The notes beneath the pieces are model-generated. The model made no database searches. It had not been told where the DNA came from and saw only the letters and a program-made list of their open reading frames with translations. From DATKZS01 sp035527835 [NCBI: bacterium] (GTDB lineage Bacteria > RBG-13-61-14): 64,000 nucleotides of DNA. The DNA lies in the NCBI GenBank assembly GCA_035527835.1, contig DATKZS010000140.1:77471-141470 (forward strand). The letters are read 5' to 3'. A program made the position numbers and the translations under genes. The first letter of the stretch is position 1. Each line of letters begins with the position of its first letter. This document shows positions 8,535 to 16,844 of this stretch, piece after piece.

Positions 8535-8720
8535 TCAGTTTAAGGATTTGATTTTGTTTATTAGCCATTGATTGTCCTCCATCATTTGTTTCAGCCTGTT
8601 GATGCTGTTCGAGACGGAAACCGGCGTAACGCCTGGTGCGGCGGCTGTGGCGGAGACGGAGAGGTGTTGCCATGGGTCGAATGTACTCCATGCCTTGATG
8701 CATGTCAAGGCTATTTGCAA
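8535..8720 (-). pseudogene. Possible C-terminal remnant of a transposase-like gene
   Basis: The frame encodes GVTPVSVSNSINRLKQMM, an HTH-like segment resembling the helix-turn-helix tail found on some REP-associated tyrosine transposases. It ends next to the G-rich element end at 8514-8536, as a transposase gene would. No catalytic His-x-His or Tyr motif is present upstream, so this can only be a remnant. The assignment is weak. Confidence 0.25.
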
Positions 8721-9011
8721 CCCATTCCGGGGTCAGCCCATCAGGGGTTTCGCCTCGCCGCCTTGGTTTAACCGGCTCTGTCATGACTAAAGAGAGCGTG
8801 ATGGGCTTGGTGTCGCGGGGCAAGTGGGGGACGGCCAACCGTGGGCTGGGTTAAGGAAGCTCTTCGAGACGGGAAGGGTCGCGACTGAAGTCGCTCGTAC
8901 AAAGGATTAAGTTGGTGCCAGGCATCACGGGTTCAAACAGAGTGCAACCCTGCGCCAGTCGCCGCCAGGCGGCTCGGGTTTCTGGATTATTCGGAGGGCG
9001 GGGGGTAAAAT
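8721..9011. other. Gene-free stretch with GGTGCCAGGCA element end
   Basis: No supported gene. TTAAGTTGGTGCCAGGCA at about 8908-8925 recurs at about 12521-12538 (TTAAGTTGGTGCCAGGCACG). This motif is typical of REP/Y1-transposase element ends. The rest may be decayed coding DNA. Confidence 0.45.
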
Positions 9012-9029
9012 CGGAGGGAGAGCAGGAGG

Positions 9030-9383
9030 ATGGACCAGATGGACGATATTTATTACGGCGACGGCGAGGACGTGGGTTACGTCGTGATCATGGCGACCAC
9101 TCCGGGCCGCGAGTTGGCGGAGAGCATCGCCCGGGCCCTGGTGGAGGAGGAGCGGGTGGCGTGCGTGAACATCATTGACAAGATCACCTCCATCTTCCGG
9201 TGGAAGGGCAAGGTGGAGGAGGAGGCGGAATGCCTGCTGATCATGAAGACGCGCACGGAGCGGGTGGAGGACGTGATCCAGCGGGTGAAAGCGCTGCACA
9301 CCTACGACGTGCCCGAGATTATCGCCCTGCCCATCGTTGACGGCAACCCGTCCTACCTGACATGGATTGACGAAGTCACTTGA
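9030..9383 (+). CDS. cutA: Divalent-cation tolerance protein CutA
   Basis: The 117-residue protein matches CutA1, a small trimeric ferredoxin-fold protein with a poorly settled role in metal tolerance. It shows VVIMATTPGRELAESIARAL, RVACVNII, SIFRWKGKVEEEAE, LLIMKT and YDVPEIIALPI, all in the family order. GGAGGGAGAGCAGGAGG precedes ATG 9030. A foldback repeat separates it from dnaJ. Confidence 0.95.
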   Translation: MDQMDDIYYGDGEDVGYVVIMATTPGRELAESIARALVEEERVACVNIIDKITSIFRWKGKVEEEAECLLIMKTRTERVEDVIQRVKALHTYDVPEIIALPIVDGNPSYLTWIDEVT

Positions 9384-9480
9384 GGAGAGGTTTGAGGTGT
9401 GAGGTCTGAGGTTTGAGGGGGATGATGGAACTGCCGGCCCTCTTTCTCAAACCTCAAACCTCAGACCTCAAACCTCCTCC
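9384..9480. repeat. Foldback repeat, unit GAGGTTTGAGG
   Basis: Left arm 9384-9420 has GAGGTTTGAGGTGTGAGGTC and further units. Right arm 9445-9480 is the complement, CTCAAACCTCAAACCTCAG and so on. The loop is about 24 bases. It lies between cutA and dnaJ and could also act as a terminator. Confidence 0.88.
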
Positions 9481-9484
9481 TGCC

Positions 9485-9512
9485 TTGACGTCCGCCTGGT
9501 TATGCTTACATT
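9485..9512 (+). promoter_or_regulatory. Candidate sigma70-type promoter for dnaJ-grpE
   Basis: TTGACG (9485-9490) and TACATT (9507-9512) are separated by 16 bases, about 35 bases before the dnaJ start. The -10 match is only partial. No CIRCE palindrome is seen, so HrcA control at this site is not supported. Confidence 0.35.
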
Positions 9513-9547
9513 TATAAGAGGAGTTCATGAGGGAGGGGCGGTAAGCC

Positions 9548-10732
9548 ATGCCGAAAAAAGATTATTACCAGACCCTGGGCGTTTCAAGGAACGCGCCCCA
9601 GGACGAGATAAAGAAGGCCTATAAGAAGCTGGCCAGGAAGTATCATCCTGATTGTAATCCGGGCGACAAGACCTGCGAGAACAAGTTCAAGGACCTTTCC
9701 GAGGCCTACAGCGCGCTCTCGCACCCTGACAAGCGCAAGGAGTATGATCTGTTCGGGCCGGGGGGCCCGGGCCGCGCGCCGGACCCCGGCGCATGGGGCG
9801 GCCCTCCGGGCGGCGGGCGCACGTATACCTGGAGCTCGGGCGGCGGTCCTGACTTCAACCTCGAAGACATCTTCGGCGGCAGGGGCGGCGGCATGGGCGA
9901 CATCTTCAGCGAGATGTTCGGCGGCCGGGGCCGGAGGGGCGGCAGAAGGGTTGACTTCAGCGGCGGGCCCTTCCAGGCGGAATATGACGTGGGCCCGCAG
10001 CCGGGCCGCGACCTCGAAGCCGAGCTTTCCGTAAGCTTTGACGACGCCATGGAGGGCGGCGTGCGCAAGTTCTCGATCGGCAGAAACGGGGTGTGCCCCT
10101 CCTGCGGCGGGACCGGCAAGAACGCCGCCGGCAAGTCGCGGACCTGCGCGGCCTGCAACGGCGCGGGCAAGAAGCAGGTGGCGAATACGGGCGCGAACTT
10201 CACGGTGGTGTGCAGCGCGTGCGGCGGAGTGGGCCGGATTTATACGGAGCCTTGTCCCGCCTGCGCCGGCGCGGGCAGCGTGGCCCGGACGGAAACGGTG
10301 ACGGTGAAGGTCCCGGCGGGGGTAAAGGACGGCGGCAGGCTGCGCATTCCGGGCAAGGGCGAGCCGGGCCCGGGCGGGGCCATGGGCGACCTGGTGCTGC
10401 GGATCAGCGTGGCGCCTCACCCCTTCTTTCGGCGGGATGGCGACGACCTGCACTTGGACGTGCCGGTGACGGTGAGCGAGGCGGGGCTGGGAGCGAAGAT
10501 CGAGGTCCCGACCCTGACCGGCAAGGCCACTCTCAAGGTCCCGGCCGGCACCCAGAACGGAGCGATGCTGCGCCTCCGCGGCAAGGGCGCGCCCCGGCCC
10601 AAGGGCGGCGGCAGCGGCGACCTGTACGTGCACATCCAGGTGAAAGCGCCCACGGACATGGACGAAAAAACCCGGAAGCTCCTGGAGGAGCTCAAGAAGC
10701 ACGAGACCGATCCGAGAAAAGGGAAGTTTTAA
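9548..10732 (+). CDS. dnaJ: Chaperone protein DnaJ (Hsp40, type I)
   Basis: The 394-residue type I J-protein stimulates Hsp70 ATP hydrolysis and delivers substrates. The J-domain spans residues 1-70 with HPD at 33-35. A long Gly/Phe-rich region (about 75-145) follows. The zinc-binding domain has four CxxCxGxG motifs ([32 protein letters not shown]), and the C-terminal beta domains follow. The start has GAGGGAGGGGCGG upstream. grpE follows 26 bases downstream. No dnaK is adjacent, and the only Hsp70 in the window (34136-36661) is atypical. Confidence 0.96.
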   Translation: MPKKDYYQTLGVSRNAPQDEIKKAYKKLARKYHPDCNPGDKTCENKFKDLSEAYSALSHPDKRKEYDLFGPGGPGRAPDPGAWGGPPGGGRTYTWSSGGGPDFNLEDIFGGRGGGMGDIFSEMFGGRGRRGGRRVDFSGGPFQAEYDVGPQPGRDLEAELSVSFDDAMEGGVRKFSIGRNGVCPSCGGTGKNAAGKSRTCAACNGAGKKQVANTGANFTVVCSACGGVGRIYTEPCPACAGAGSVARTETVTVKVPAGVKDGGRLRIPGKGEPGPGGAMGDLVLRISVAPHPFFRRDGDDLHLDVPVTVSEAGLGAKIEVPTLTGKATLKVPAGTQNGAMLRLRGKGAPRPKGGGSGDLYVHIQVKAPTDMDEKTRKLLEELKKHETDPRKGKF

Positions 10733-10758
10733 GAGAGGGGAGAGATCAAGGGAGGTTT

Positions 10759-11466
10759 ATGATGAGGATCCCCGTAAAAGTGATCAGGAAAGAAGCTGAC
10801 GGCAGGCGCGAGGAACTCGGCCCGGGATGGGACGAGCTCCGGCCCGCTGACTATTTTGCGGATTCCCGGCCGGCGCGGGAGCTCCTGATGGGCGGCGCCG
10901 ATGCGGACCCGGATTATCCGCCGGAGCGGCCGGAGGAGAATGAGGAGCCGGCCAGGGATGACGGCGGCGCCCCTGATCGCGGAGAAGCCGGCGGGAGCGC
11001 GCGGCCGGGCTACGTGTCGCGCGATGACCTGTCCGGGCGCGCGGACCCCGGTGACTGGAAGAACAAGTACGTGCGGCTCCTGGCTGACTTCGAGAATTAT
11101 AAAAGACACGCGGAGGCCGAGCGGGATCGGCTCTCCGGCATCGGCAAGGAGTCCGTGCTCGACGACCTCTTCCCCCTGGTCGAGCACATGGAGCGCGCCA
11201 TCCAGGCCGCCAGGGACGCGGGTGGAGGGAACGGCATCCTGGAAGGGCTGGAACTGGTTTACCGCGAGTTGCTCGCGGTCCTGGAGAAGCACGGCGTCGA
11301 GCGCATCCGGGCGCGAGGCCAACTCTTTGATCCGCGCCTTCACGAGGCCGCGGCGGCGGTGCCCAGCCCGGGGACTCCGGAGGGCACGATCCTCGAAGAG
11401 CTCCGGCCCGGCTTCACCCGCCAGGGAAGACTGCTTAGGCCGGCGACGGTGGTGGTGGCGCGGTAA
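10759..11466 (+). CDS. grpE: Nucleotide exchange factor GrpE
   Basis: The 235-residue GrpE releases ADP from Hsp70. The family core starts at about residue 95 with WKNKYVRLLADFENYKRHAE. A dimerising helix and the beta-wing domain follow, including HGVERI, GQLFDPRLHEAAAAVPS and LLRPATVVVAR. The N-terminal 95 residues are acidic and poorly conserved. ATG 10759 is chosen because GGAGG is at 10751-10755. It is in an operon with dnaJ; the order dnaJ-grpE without dnaK is unusual. Confidence 0.92.
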   Translation: MMRIPVKVIRKEADGRREELGPGWDELRPADYFADSRPARELLMGGADADPDYPPERPEENEEPARDDGGAPDRGEAGGSARPGYVSRDDLSGRADPGDWKNKYVRLLADFENYKRHAEAERDRLSGIGKESVLDDLFPLVEHMERAIQAARDAGGGNGILEGLELVYRELLAVLEKHGVERIRARGQLFDPRLHEAAAAVPSPGTPEGTILEELRPGFTRQGRLLRPATVVVAR

Positions 11467-11561
11467 TCAGAATTTGGAGGGCCTGAGCATAACTACGCAA
11501 TATCCGCATAGGCGCGTTCAGTCAATAACTGGGTATAATGTCTCCGGAATGCGAGGAAGGC

Positions 11562-11768
11562 TCAACCCGCGGCGCGGTCCAGCTCAAGCTTGTAGAGCGT
11601 TTTAACCGGGAACTTCCGGCTAGCGTTGAGGATTTCGATGGCCACGATCTCATCCTTTTTGCTCGTGTGCAGAATGACCCCCTCCGCGAGCTCCACCGCC
11701 CCTTCGGGCCGCTTGGACGACATCCGCAAATACGCCCCGTCGGTCTCCGGATCGTAGCTGACCTTCAT
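11562..11768 (-). CDS. DUF2283 family small protein (antitoxin-like)
   Basis: The 68-residue protein matches DUF2283 (VSYDPETDGAYLRMS, GVILHTSKKDEIVAIEILNAS). These proteins are often encoded next to DUF4258 proteins and are suspected antitoxins. ATG 11768 is chosen because GGAGG lies 7 bases upstream. That RBS overlaps the stop of the upstream DUF4258 gene, so the two are translationally coupled. The TA role is inferred from family pairing only. Confidence 0.75.
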   Translation of the reverse strand: MKVSYDPETDGAYLRMSSKRPEGAVELAEGVILHTSKKDEIVAIEILNASRKFPVKTLYKLELDRAAG

Positions 11769-11772
11769 CACG

Positions 11773-12011
11773 TCACCTCCAAAGCTTTCTCTTCAGCGGA
11801 TAAGCCGTGATCACCAGGGCCTCTTCCTCGGTACCCTCATAGACCACCTTCAAAGGATAGCCCCCAAATCTCTCCCCGAACTTCTTGAGCGCCACCCGCT
11901 TTTGCCCTTCCATCTCCTCCCGGTCCGGGTCATTCATTGCCGCGACGATATCCGCTTCTCCAATGCCGTACAACCTCATGTTGTTCCGAGCGTGCCGGAT
12001 ATTTTCAGCAT
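11773..12011 (-). pseudogene. DUF4258 family protein (toxin-like), apparent 5' frameshift
   Basis: Downstream of ATG 11979 the product reads MRLYGIGEADIVAAMNDP, then GYPLKVVYE and LVITAYPLKRKLWR, as in DUF4258 partners of DUF2283. The same frame extends upstream without a start codon as NIRHARNNMRLYGI, which is the normal N-terminus of this family. A better start, ATG at 12009-12011 with AGGTGG 8 bases upstream, is one frame off. Adding one A to the AAAA run (complement of 12002-12005) would give MLKNIRHARNNM. Either the gene is broken, or a base was lost in assembly, or a truncated protein starts at 11979. Confidence 0.6.
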
Positions 12012-12520
12012 GGCAAAACCACCTATTAAATAATGTATTCCGCGCTAATCAAGTTGTCAAATCTTTCCCGCGCCCAAATTGCCAATCAAGATAATAAGTT
12101 TAAAGGCCCGCCATCATCCTCCTCACCATCCCCTCCACCTCCTCGCCTATCACGTCGGCTTTATATAGGCGCGGCCGCCGCGCTTTGGATTGCGCGCGGC
12201 TTGCCGCCGCTTTCACGAGCCGGGAGCTTGCTACCGGCGGACTCTCCCGCGCAGCCAAGGCCTCTGAGTATGTCAAGCTTGATCCTGATGGATTGAAGAA
12301 CCTAATCGGGTGCCGGCCGGCAAGCCGGCCGATCCAACGCGGCGGCAAGCCGCGCGCACTCCAAAGCGCAGACGCAGGCCGGACCGCCGGAGGATGGCCG
12401 TACGCGGCGGTTACGATGAAACAGGCGCCGCTGGAGCCGGTGAGAGAGGCGATAAAGCAACTCCATCCCATGGCAGCGGCGATCCACGCTGGGCTATCCG
12501 GCTTTGCTCTTAAAGTTGAT
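12012..12520. repeat. Gene-free region with large inverted repeat GCGCTTTGGA...GGCTTGCCGCC
   Basis: Arms of about 30 bases lie at 12180-12209 (GCGCTTTGGATTGCGCGCGG and on) and 12341-12369 (GGCGGCAAGCCGCGCGCACT, then CCAAAGCGC). A smaller GGCCGGCAAGCCGGCC palindrome lies at about 12315-12330. Open frames here are by-products of high GC and show no protein-like signal. It is probably a MITE- or REP-like element. Confidence 0.6.
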
Positions 12521-12708
12521 TAAGTTGGTGCCAGGCACGCGGTCCGCGAGGCACGCGGTCCGCGCGGTCCGCGGACCAAATCAGGAGGCTGGGAGTCGGA
12601 ACCAGCCCTTCAGGGTCCCGCGTGGCTCTCGTAAGCTGATGACAGGTATGGGTTCCCTCGATGCTTCCCGTTAAACAATCAAACAAGGGTCTGACCCTGC
12701 CCCCTGTA
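12521..12708. repeat. Element-end cluster (GGTGCCAGGCACG, GCGGTCCGCG, GGGTCTGACCC)
   Basis: TTAAGTTGGTGCCAGGCACG (about 12521-12540) is followed by tandem GGCACGCGGTCCGCG units. GGGTCTGACCCTGCCCCCTG lies at about 12688-12707. These match the style of REP-transposase element ends and suggest several nested decayed insertions. Confidence 0.5.
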
Positions 12709-13110
12709 TTATTGTATTTGTTCTCTTGTTATTAGTTCAAGATCCCAGTCTTTAACTTTATATTTTTCTCCTGTTTCAAAATCTATATGGATTCGCATAG
12801 AACCTTCTGCCGCAACCATTTCATATTCATTTGTTGATTTTTTAAATATAGACCAAATGCCAAAACTCCAACGGCCATTTCCTTCATAAATTAAATCAGA
12901 ATTTCTTTTATATTCACTAATATCAACTTGCATATCCTTCATATATCCCCCAAGCTTATCATCAACGAGAACTTCATCTAACAAGGCCATAAGCTTATTT
13001 TTGTCAAGATCAGTTTCCGTTTTATCTTGGGCTTGATTGAATATGGTCCTTTTGCAGCAAAAGGAAAGACAAATAAACAATACGATAACGCATGACGTTT
13101 TGCGTTTCAA
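12709..13110 (-). CDS. Small hypothetical lipoprotein, AT-rich
   Basis: The 133-residue protein has a basic start, a hydrophobic stretch (SCVIVLFICLSFCC) and a plausible lipobox at LSFC, so it is likely lipid-anchored. The mature part is charged with no recognised domain. Translation probably begins at TTG 13110, since AAAGGAG lies 8 bases before it. It is AT-rich compared with its neighbours and borders element remnants, suggesting recent acquisition. Function unknown. Confidence 0.65.
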   Translation of the reverse strand: MKRKTSCVIVLFICLSFCCKRTIFNQAQDKTETDLDKNKLMALLDEVLVDDKLGGYMKDMQVDISEYKRNSDLIYEGNGRWSFGIWSIFKKSTNEYEMVAAEGSMRIHIDFETGEKYKVKDWDLELITREQIQ

Positions 13111-13147
13111 AGTAACATCTCCTTTAAGGATTTACCCTCAAAAGGCT

Positions 13148-13957
13148 CTACTTCTCATCCCCCTGCACGGAAAAGGTCTTGGGCTTGGCAAAGACGTCGT
13201 CGGGGATGTTGGTGTCGGCTTTGGCGTCCTCGATGTTGAAGCGGAGCTTCTTGTTGGAGTCGTACTGGATGAGCTCGCCCTTGGTCTCCCACCAATGGCC
13301 GTTGATTTCCTTGAACTCGGTGAAGGTTGACATCTGGGTGAGCTTGCCGCTCTGGTCATGGGCCTCGATCTTGCGGGCCGCGAACATCTTCTGGTCCACC
13401 CAGGTGATGAAGCGGGCGCCGCGGGGATCGGCCGGGTCCTTGGAGTCGCTCTCGACCTTGTAACAGGCCGCGCCGTCCACCGCTTCCTCGCCCAGGACCT
13501 TGTGATCGGCCTCGTCCAGGTCTATGGCGAAGATGTCGGTGCTGAACCCGAACCTCTCCTCCATTTTCTGGCAGGCCTTACCCAGGCACTTGGCGTAGTC
13601 CATGCCCGAGAGCTTGAACCAGCGGTCGGTGGACTTTTTCGGGTCGGTGTAATCATAGGCGAGCGAGCTGATGCCCTCGACCTCCGGCGGGGCCGTAAAC
13701 ACGGCCAGCGTCATTTTGACGTCCGGGGTCTGCTTCATCTTGACGGTGATGTCCATGGGCCGCTCTTTCCCGGTCTTGCTGGTCTTGACCAGATGCACCT
13801 TGAGCACCAGGTCCTGGTAAGGCCGGTCCAGGGTCTTTTGCAGGATCTCGCGCGGCCCGAGATTTTGGGCCAGTACCGCGCCGGCGAAAACGATAACGGC
13901 CACGGCGGCGATGACCAGAACGAACAGCCTAAAAATCTTTACTGACATGGCTTTCAT
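13148..13957 (-). CDS. Outer-membrane lipoprotein-sorting (LolA-like) protein
   Basis: The 269-residue protein has a signal peptide (hydrophobic 9-28, ending AGAVLAQ) and a LolA-like antiparallel beta domain. Features such as KERPMDITVKMKQTPDVKMT, the repeated long polar strands and the C-terminal DDVFAKPK fit the outer membrane lipoprotein-sorting protein family (PF17131-like). These periplasmic proteins carry acyl ligands toward the outer membrane, often with an RND or MMPL exporter, which is not in this window. GGAG lies 7 bases before ATG 13957. It may be transcribed with the lipoprotein downstream. Confidence 0.75.
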   Translation of the reverse strand: MKAMSVKIFRLFVLVIAAVAVIVFAGAVLAQNLGPREILQKTLDRPYQDLVLKVHLVKTSKTGKERPMDITVKMKQTPDVKMTLAVFTAPPEVEGISSLAYDYTDPKKSTDRWFKLSGMDYAKCLGKACQKMEERFGFSTDIFAIDLDEADHKVLGEEAVDGAACYKVESDSKDPADPRGARFITWVDQKMFAARKIEAHDQSGKLTQMSTFTEFKEINGHWWETKGELIQYDSNKKLRFNIEDAKADTNIPDDVFAKPKTFSVQGDEK

Positions 13958-13979
13958 CTGACTTCTCCATAAAAAAATA

Positions 13980-14006
13980 TCTCTGCGTTCTCCGCGCCTC
14001 CGCGGT
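13980..14006. repeat. Single arm of the GCAGAGGCGCAGAG repeat
   Basis: CTCTGCGTTCTCCGCGCCTC followed by CGCGGTT is one arm of the foldback family at 2441-2529, with no partner arm nearby. It may be a decayed copy. Confidence 0.75.
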
Positions 14007-14045
14007 TAATTTTAATGCCTGCTATTCTCGCGCCGCACCTTGGAG

Positions 14046-16667
14046 TCAGTCGGTTTTGAACTGATTGAGGATTGACTCCATGATCTCGGCCTGCTCGGTG
14101 AGCAGCGCGATGTTGTTGTCGAGGCGGGCCACGCTTTTTTCGTTCGAGGCGGCGATGTCCTTGATGCGGCTCATGGCGGCGGCGATTCGTTTTTCGGCCT
14201 CCTGCTCCGCGGCCTGGGACTTGGTGAGGAGTCCGGTCAGGCGGTCGAGTCCGGCCATGAGCTGCTGGACCTGCTGGGCGGCCCCGGACTGGCCTTCGGC
14301 CCGGGAGTGGACCGCGGCGGTGATCTCCTGGATCTGGTTGGATGACTTGAGGATCAGGTCCGAGCCCTTGGCCTGTTCATTGGTGCTGTTGGCGATTTGA
14401 TGGATGAGCTCGGTGATGGTTTCGGTTGACTTGATGGCCCGGCGGGTGTTGCGGACCTGCTCGATGGTGACGCGGGTGATCTTATCCACCATGGCGAAGC
14501 TCTGCTCGACGCTCTTCTCGATTTTTTCCAGGGCCTCTCCGGCGAGGAAGGAGCGGTTGACTCCGGACTCGACGTTTTGGTAGCCCTCCTTCATGGTCTC
14601 GACGGCGCGGCGGGTGTCGGCCCGGACCTGCTGGATGATGTCGTCTATTTCCTTGGTGGACTCGGAGGCGCGGTCGGCCAGGCTCTTGATCTCGTCGGCG
14701 ACCACGGCGAAGCCCTTGCCGTGCTCGCCGGCCTGGCTGGCGATGATGGCGGCGTTGAGCGCGAGCATGTTGGTCTGGTTGGTGACGTCGCGGATCACGG
14801 AGAGGATCTTGCCGATCTTTTTGGTGGACCCGCCGAGCTGGTTGATCATGTCCATGGCCCTTCTCACCGATTCCTCGATCTCGCCGATGCCCTGGATGGT
14901 GGCCTGGACCGCCTCCACCCCGGAGTGGGCGTGGCCGCGCACCTGCTCCGCTATGGTCTGGTTCTCCTTGGCCGATGACTCGACCTCCCGGATCGAGGCC
15001 TCGAGCTCGACCATGGACGAGCTGGTCTCCTCCGACCGCACCAGGAGCTCGTCCGCGTTGAACGCCACCTGCTTGACCGCCGCCGCCATCTCCAGGATCG
15101 AGCTCGAGCTCGTCTCCACCGACTGGTCCAGCTCGTCCATGGAGGCCGAGGTCTCGTGAACCAGCTTCATCATTTCCTGGATGCGCCTGACCCCGTCGGT
15201 GATGGCGCCGGAGAGCTCGGAGGCCTGCTGGGAAACGTCGCCCGTCAACCGGCTCATGTCGGACAGCCCCCGGTCCGTGTCCTCCGCCTCCCGGCGCTGC
15301 AGGGTCGAGCCTTCGGCCACGATCTGCGAGCCGCCCTTGAGCTCGCTGATCACGCCCTCAACCCCCTGGTAAGCCGAGCGCAGGCGCGTGACCGTGGCGC
15401 GCAGGCTCGTGACCATCACCTTCATGCCCGCGGCCAATGCCCCGATCTCGTCCTCGCTCACAATATTGAACGACACATCGAGCTCGCCCCGCCCTACCCG
15501 ACGGGTCTCCTCCAAAAGGCTGCTCACCGGACGGAGCACGTCCTCCGCCGACAGGCTCACCACCCGCCACGTCAGCAGGATGATCAGCACCACGAACAGG
15601 GCGCAGACCAAAAACGACTTGCTTTTCCAGCCGCCCAGCCCGGACCAGGAAAAGGCCTGGCCCACGTAAACCGGCGAGTTGACGCCGGGCGGAGCGGCCG
15701 CGTGGAGCAGCATCAGCTCCTGCTCCGAATCCACCCGCACCGAGAGCGGAGCGTCATAGTCGCCGCCCTGCTCCCGGCGGACCTCTTTCTGGAAGTATTC
15801 CACGCTGAAGTTCGGCACGCCCCGGCCTTCGGCCGGAAAAATGATCCGTCCCTCGGCCGTGACCACGAAGTACGTGATCTTGAAAATTCTCGAGGAACGC
15901 GAGAGCAGGGTCTCGGATCCAAGATCCGAAGACGGGTTCTTGATGCGGATGTCCCACTCGTTGCGCAGGTCGGTGAGGAGGGCGAGCTTCTCGGTATGCA
16001 CGCCGGCGGCGCCCTGATAGAGGAACAGGGTGAGCAGGATCAGGGTCCCGGCCACGGTCAGGGAGAGGAACGACAACTGCAGCTTGGCCCGGAGCCCTGC
16101 CACCGGCTCCTTTTGCTTCTCGATGTGGAAGCCGGTCTCGCGGGAGAGGACGTCGGCGGCCAGCTCGCGGATGGATTGCTTGGCCGAGTAATAGATGAAC
16201 ACGTAGCCGATCAAGGAGGAAAGCGCGGAGAGCACCAGGACGAGAAAGGCCTCCCATTGGTAGAAGACGGCAATAAGGGGGAGAAAGCTGAGCCAGAGGA
16301 AAAGGAAGAGGCCGCAGATCAGCCACAGTGCCACCGAATGGCGGGCCAGCTTACCGGGAACCAGGATCAGGTCCTCCTGCGCCTGGCGGGCCCGGGCATT
16401 AATCTCCGTGGCCGGACGCTTGCCGCCGAGCCCCAGATAATAATCATTGAAGCTCCCGAGCCACCTGCCCGCGCTCAGCCAATTCGCGCCAATGACCACG
16501 AGCGTGAGAATGGCCATGGCGGGGAGGGCCTTGATGAGGTGAGGGAGCCCGAGCGTGCTGGACAGGCCGAGCATGACGATGATGATGGCCACCTGCGCGG
16601 CGCTGGCCATGACCACGGCCCCCACCAGCCGGAGCCGGAGCTGCGCGAATACCTTTTCTTCCTTCAT
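14046..16667 (-). CDS. Methyl-accepting chemotaxis protein with a multi-pass sensor region
   Basis: The 873-residue chemoreceptor has five hydrophobic segments in the first 215 residues. An extracytoplasmic region of about 140 residues follows, then a sixth membrane segment ([17 protein letters not shown]), a HAMP linker and a C-terminal signalling domain. The tip sequence is [20 protein letters not shown] then [14 protein letters not shown]. It should signal through CheA/CheW, which are not in the window. ATG 16667 is chosen because the open frame further upstream crosses the divergent intergenic region; a TATAAT-like box (complement of 16723-16728) lies upstream. Most MCPs have two membrane helices, so six is unusual. 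Confidence 0.88.
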   Translation of the reverse strand: MKEEKVFAQLRLRLVGAVVMASAAQVAIIIVMLGLSSTLGLPHLIKALPAMAILTLVVIGANWLSAGRWLGSFNDYYLGLGGKRPATEINARARQAQEDLILVPGKLARHSVALWLICGLFLFLWLSFLPLIAVFYQWEAFLVLVLSALSSLIGYVFIYYSAKQSIRELAADVLSRETGFHIEKQKEPVAGLRAKLQLSFLSLTVAGTLILLTLFLYQGAAGVHTEKLALLTDLRNEWDIRIKNPSSDLGSETLLSRSSRIFKITYFVVTAEGRIIFPAEGRGVPNFSVEYFQKEVRREQGGDYDAPLSVRVDSEQELMLLHAAAPPGVNSPVYVGQAFSWSGLGGWKSKSFLVCALFVVLIILLTWRVVSLSAEDVLRPVSSLLEETRRVGRGELDVSFNIVSEDEIGALAAGMKVMVTSLRATVTRLRSAYQGVEGVISELKGGSQIVAEGSTLQRREAEDTDRGLSDMSRLTGDVSQQASELSGAITDGVRRIQEMMKLVHETSASMDELDQSVETSSSSILEMAAAVKQVAFNADELLVRSEETSSSMVELEASIREVESSAKENQTIAEQVRGHAHSGVEAVQATIQGIGEIEESVRRAMDMINQLGGSTKKIGKILSVIRDVTNQTNMLALNAAIIASQAGEHGKGFAVVADEIKSLADRASESTKEIDDIIQQVRADTRRAVETMKEGYQNVESGVNRSFLAGEALEKIEKSVEQSFAMVDKITRVTIEQVRNTRRAIKSTETITELIHQIANSTNEQAKGSDLILKSSNQIQEITAAVHSRAEGQSGAAQQVQQLMAGLDRLTGLLTKSQAAEQEAEKRIAAAMSRIKDIAASNEKSVARLDNNIALLTEQAEIMESILNQFKTD

Positions 16668-16844
16668 CCGGATACGATCCTTGTGCTGCCCCAAGGCAAT
16701 ACGTAACTTGTTTTTATACCATATTATACTCGGGAGCGGCAACTTGTGGGCGGCTCTTTCACGCGCCTTAGCTCCGGCCAGGCTGGTTGTCTCGCGCCTT
16801 GACCATTCCTGTCTTTTCAAGTTTTATCTGGTATCATCCGGTTC

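Noticed and set aside
9485-9547. A CIRCE element controlling dnaJ
   Set aside because: No TTAGCACTC-N9-GAGTGCTAA-like palindrome is present.
12100-12523. Several overlapping open frames of 60-125 codons on both strands
   Set aside because: They coincide with GC-rich inverted repeats, show no protein-like composition and lack RBS sequences.
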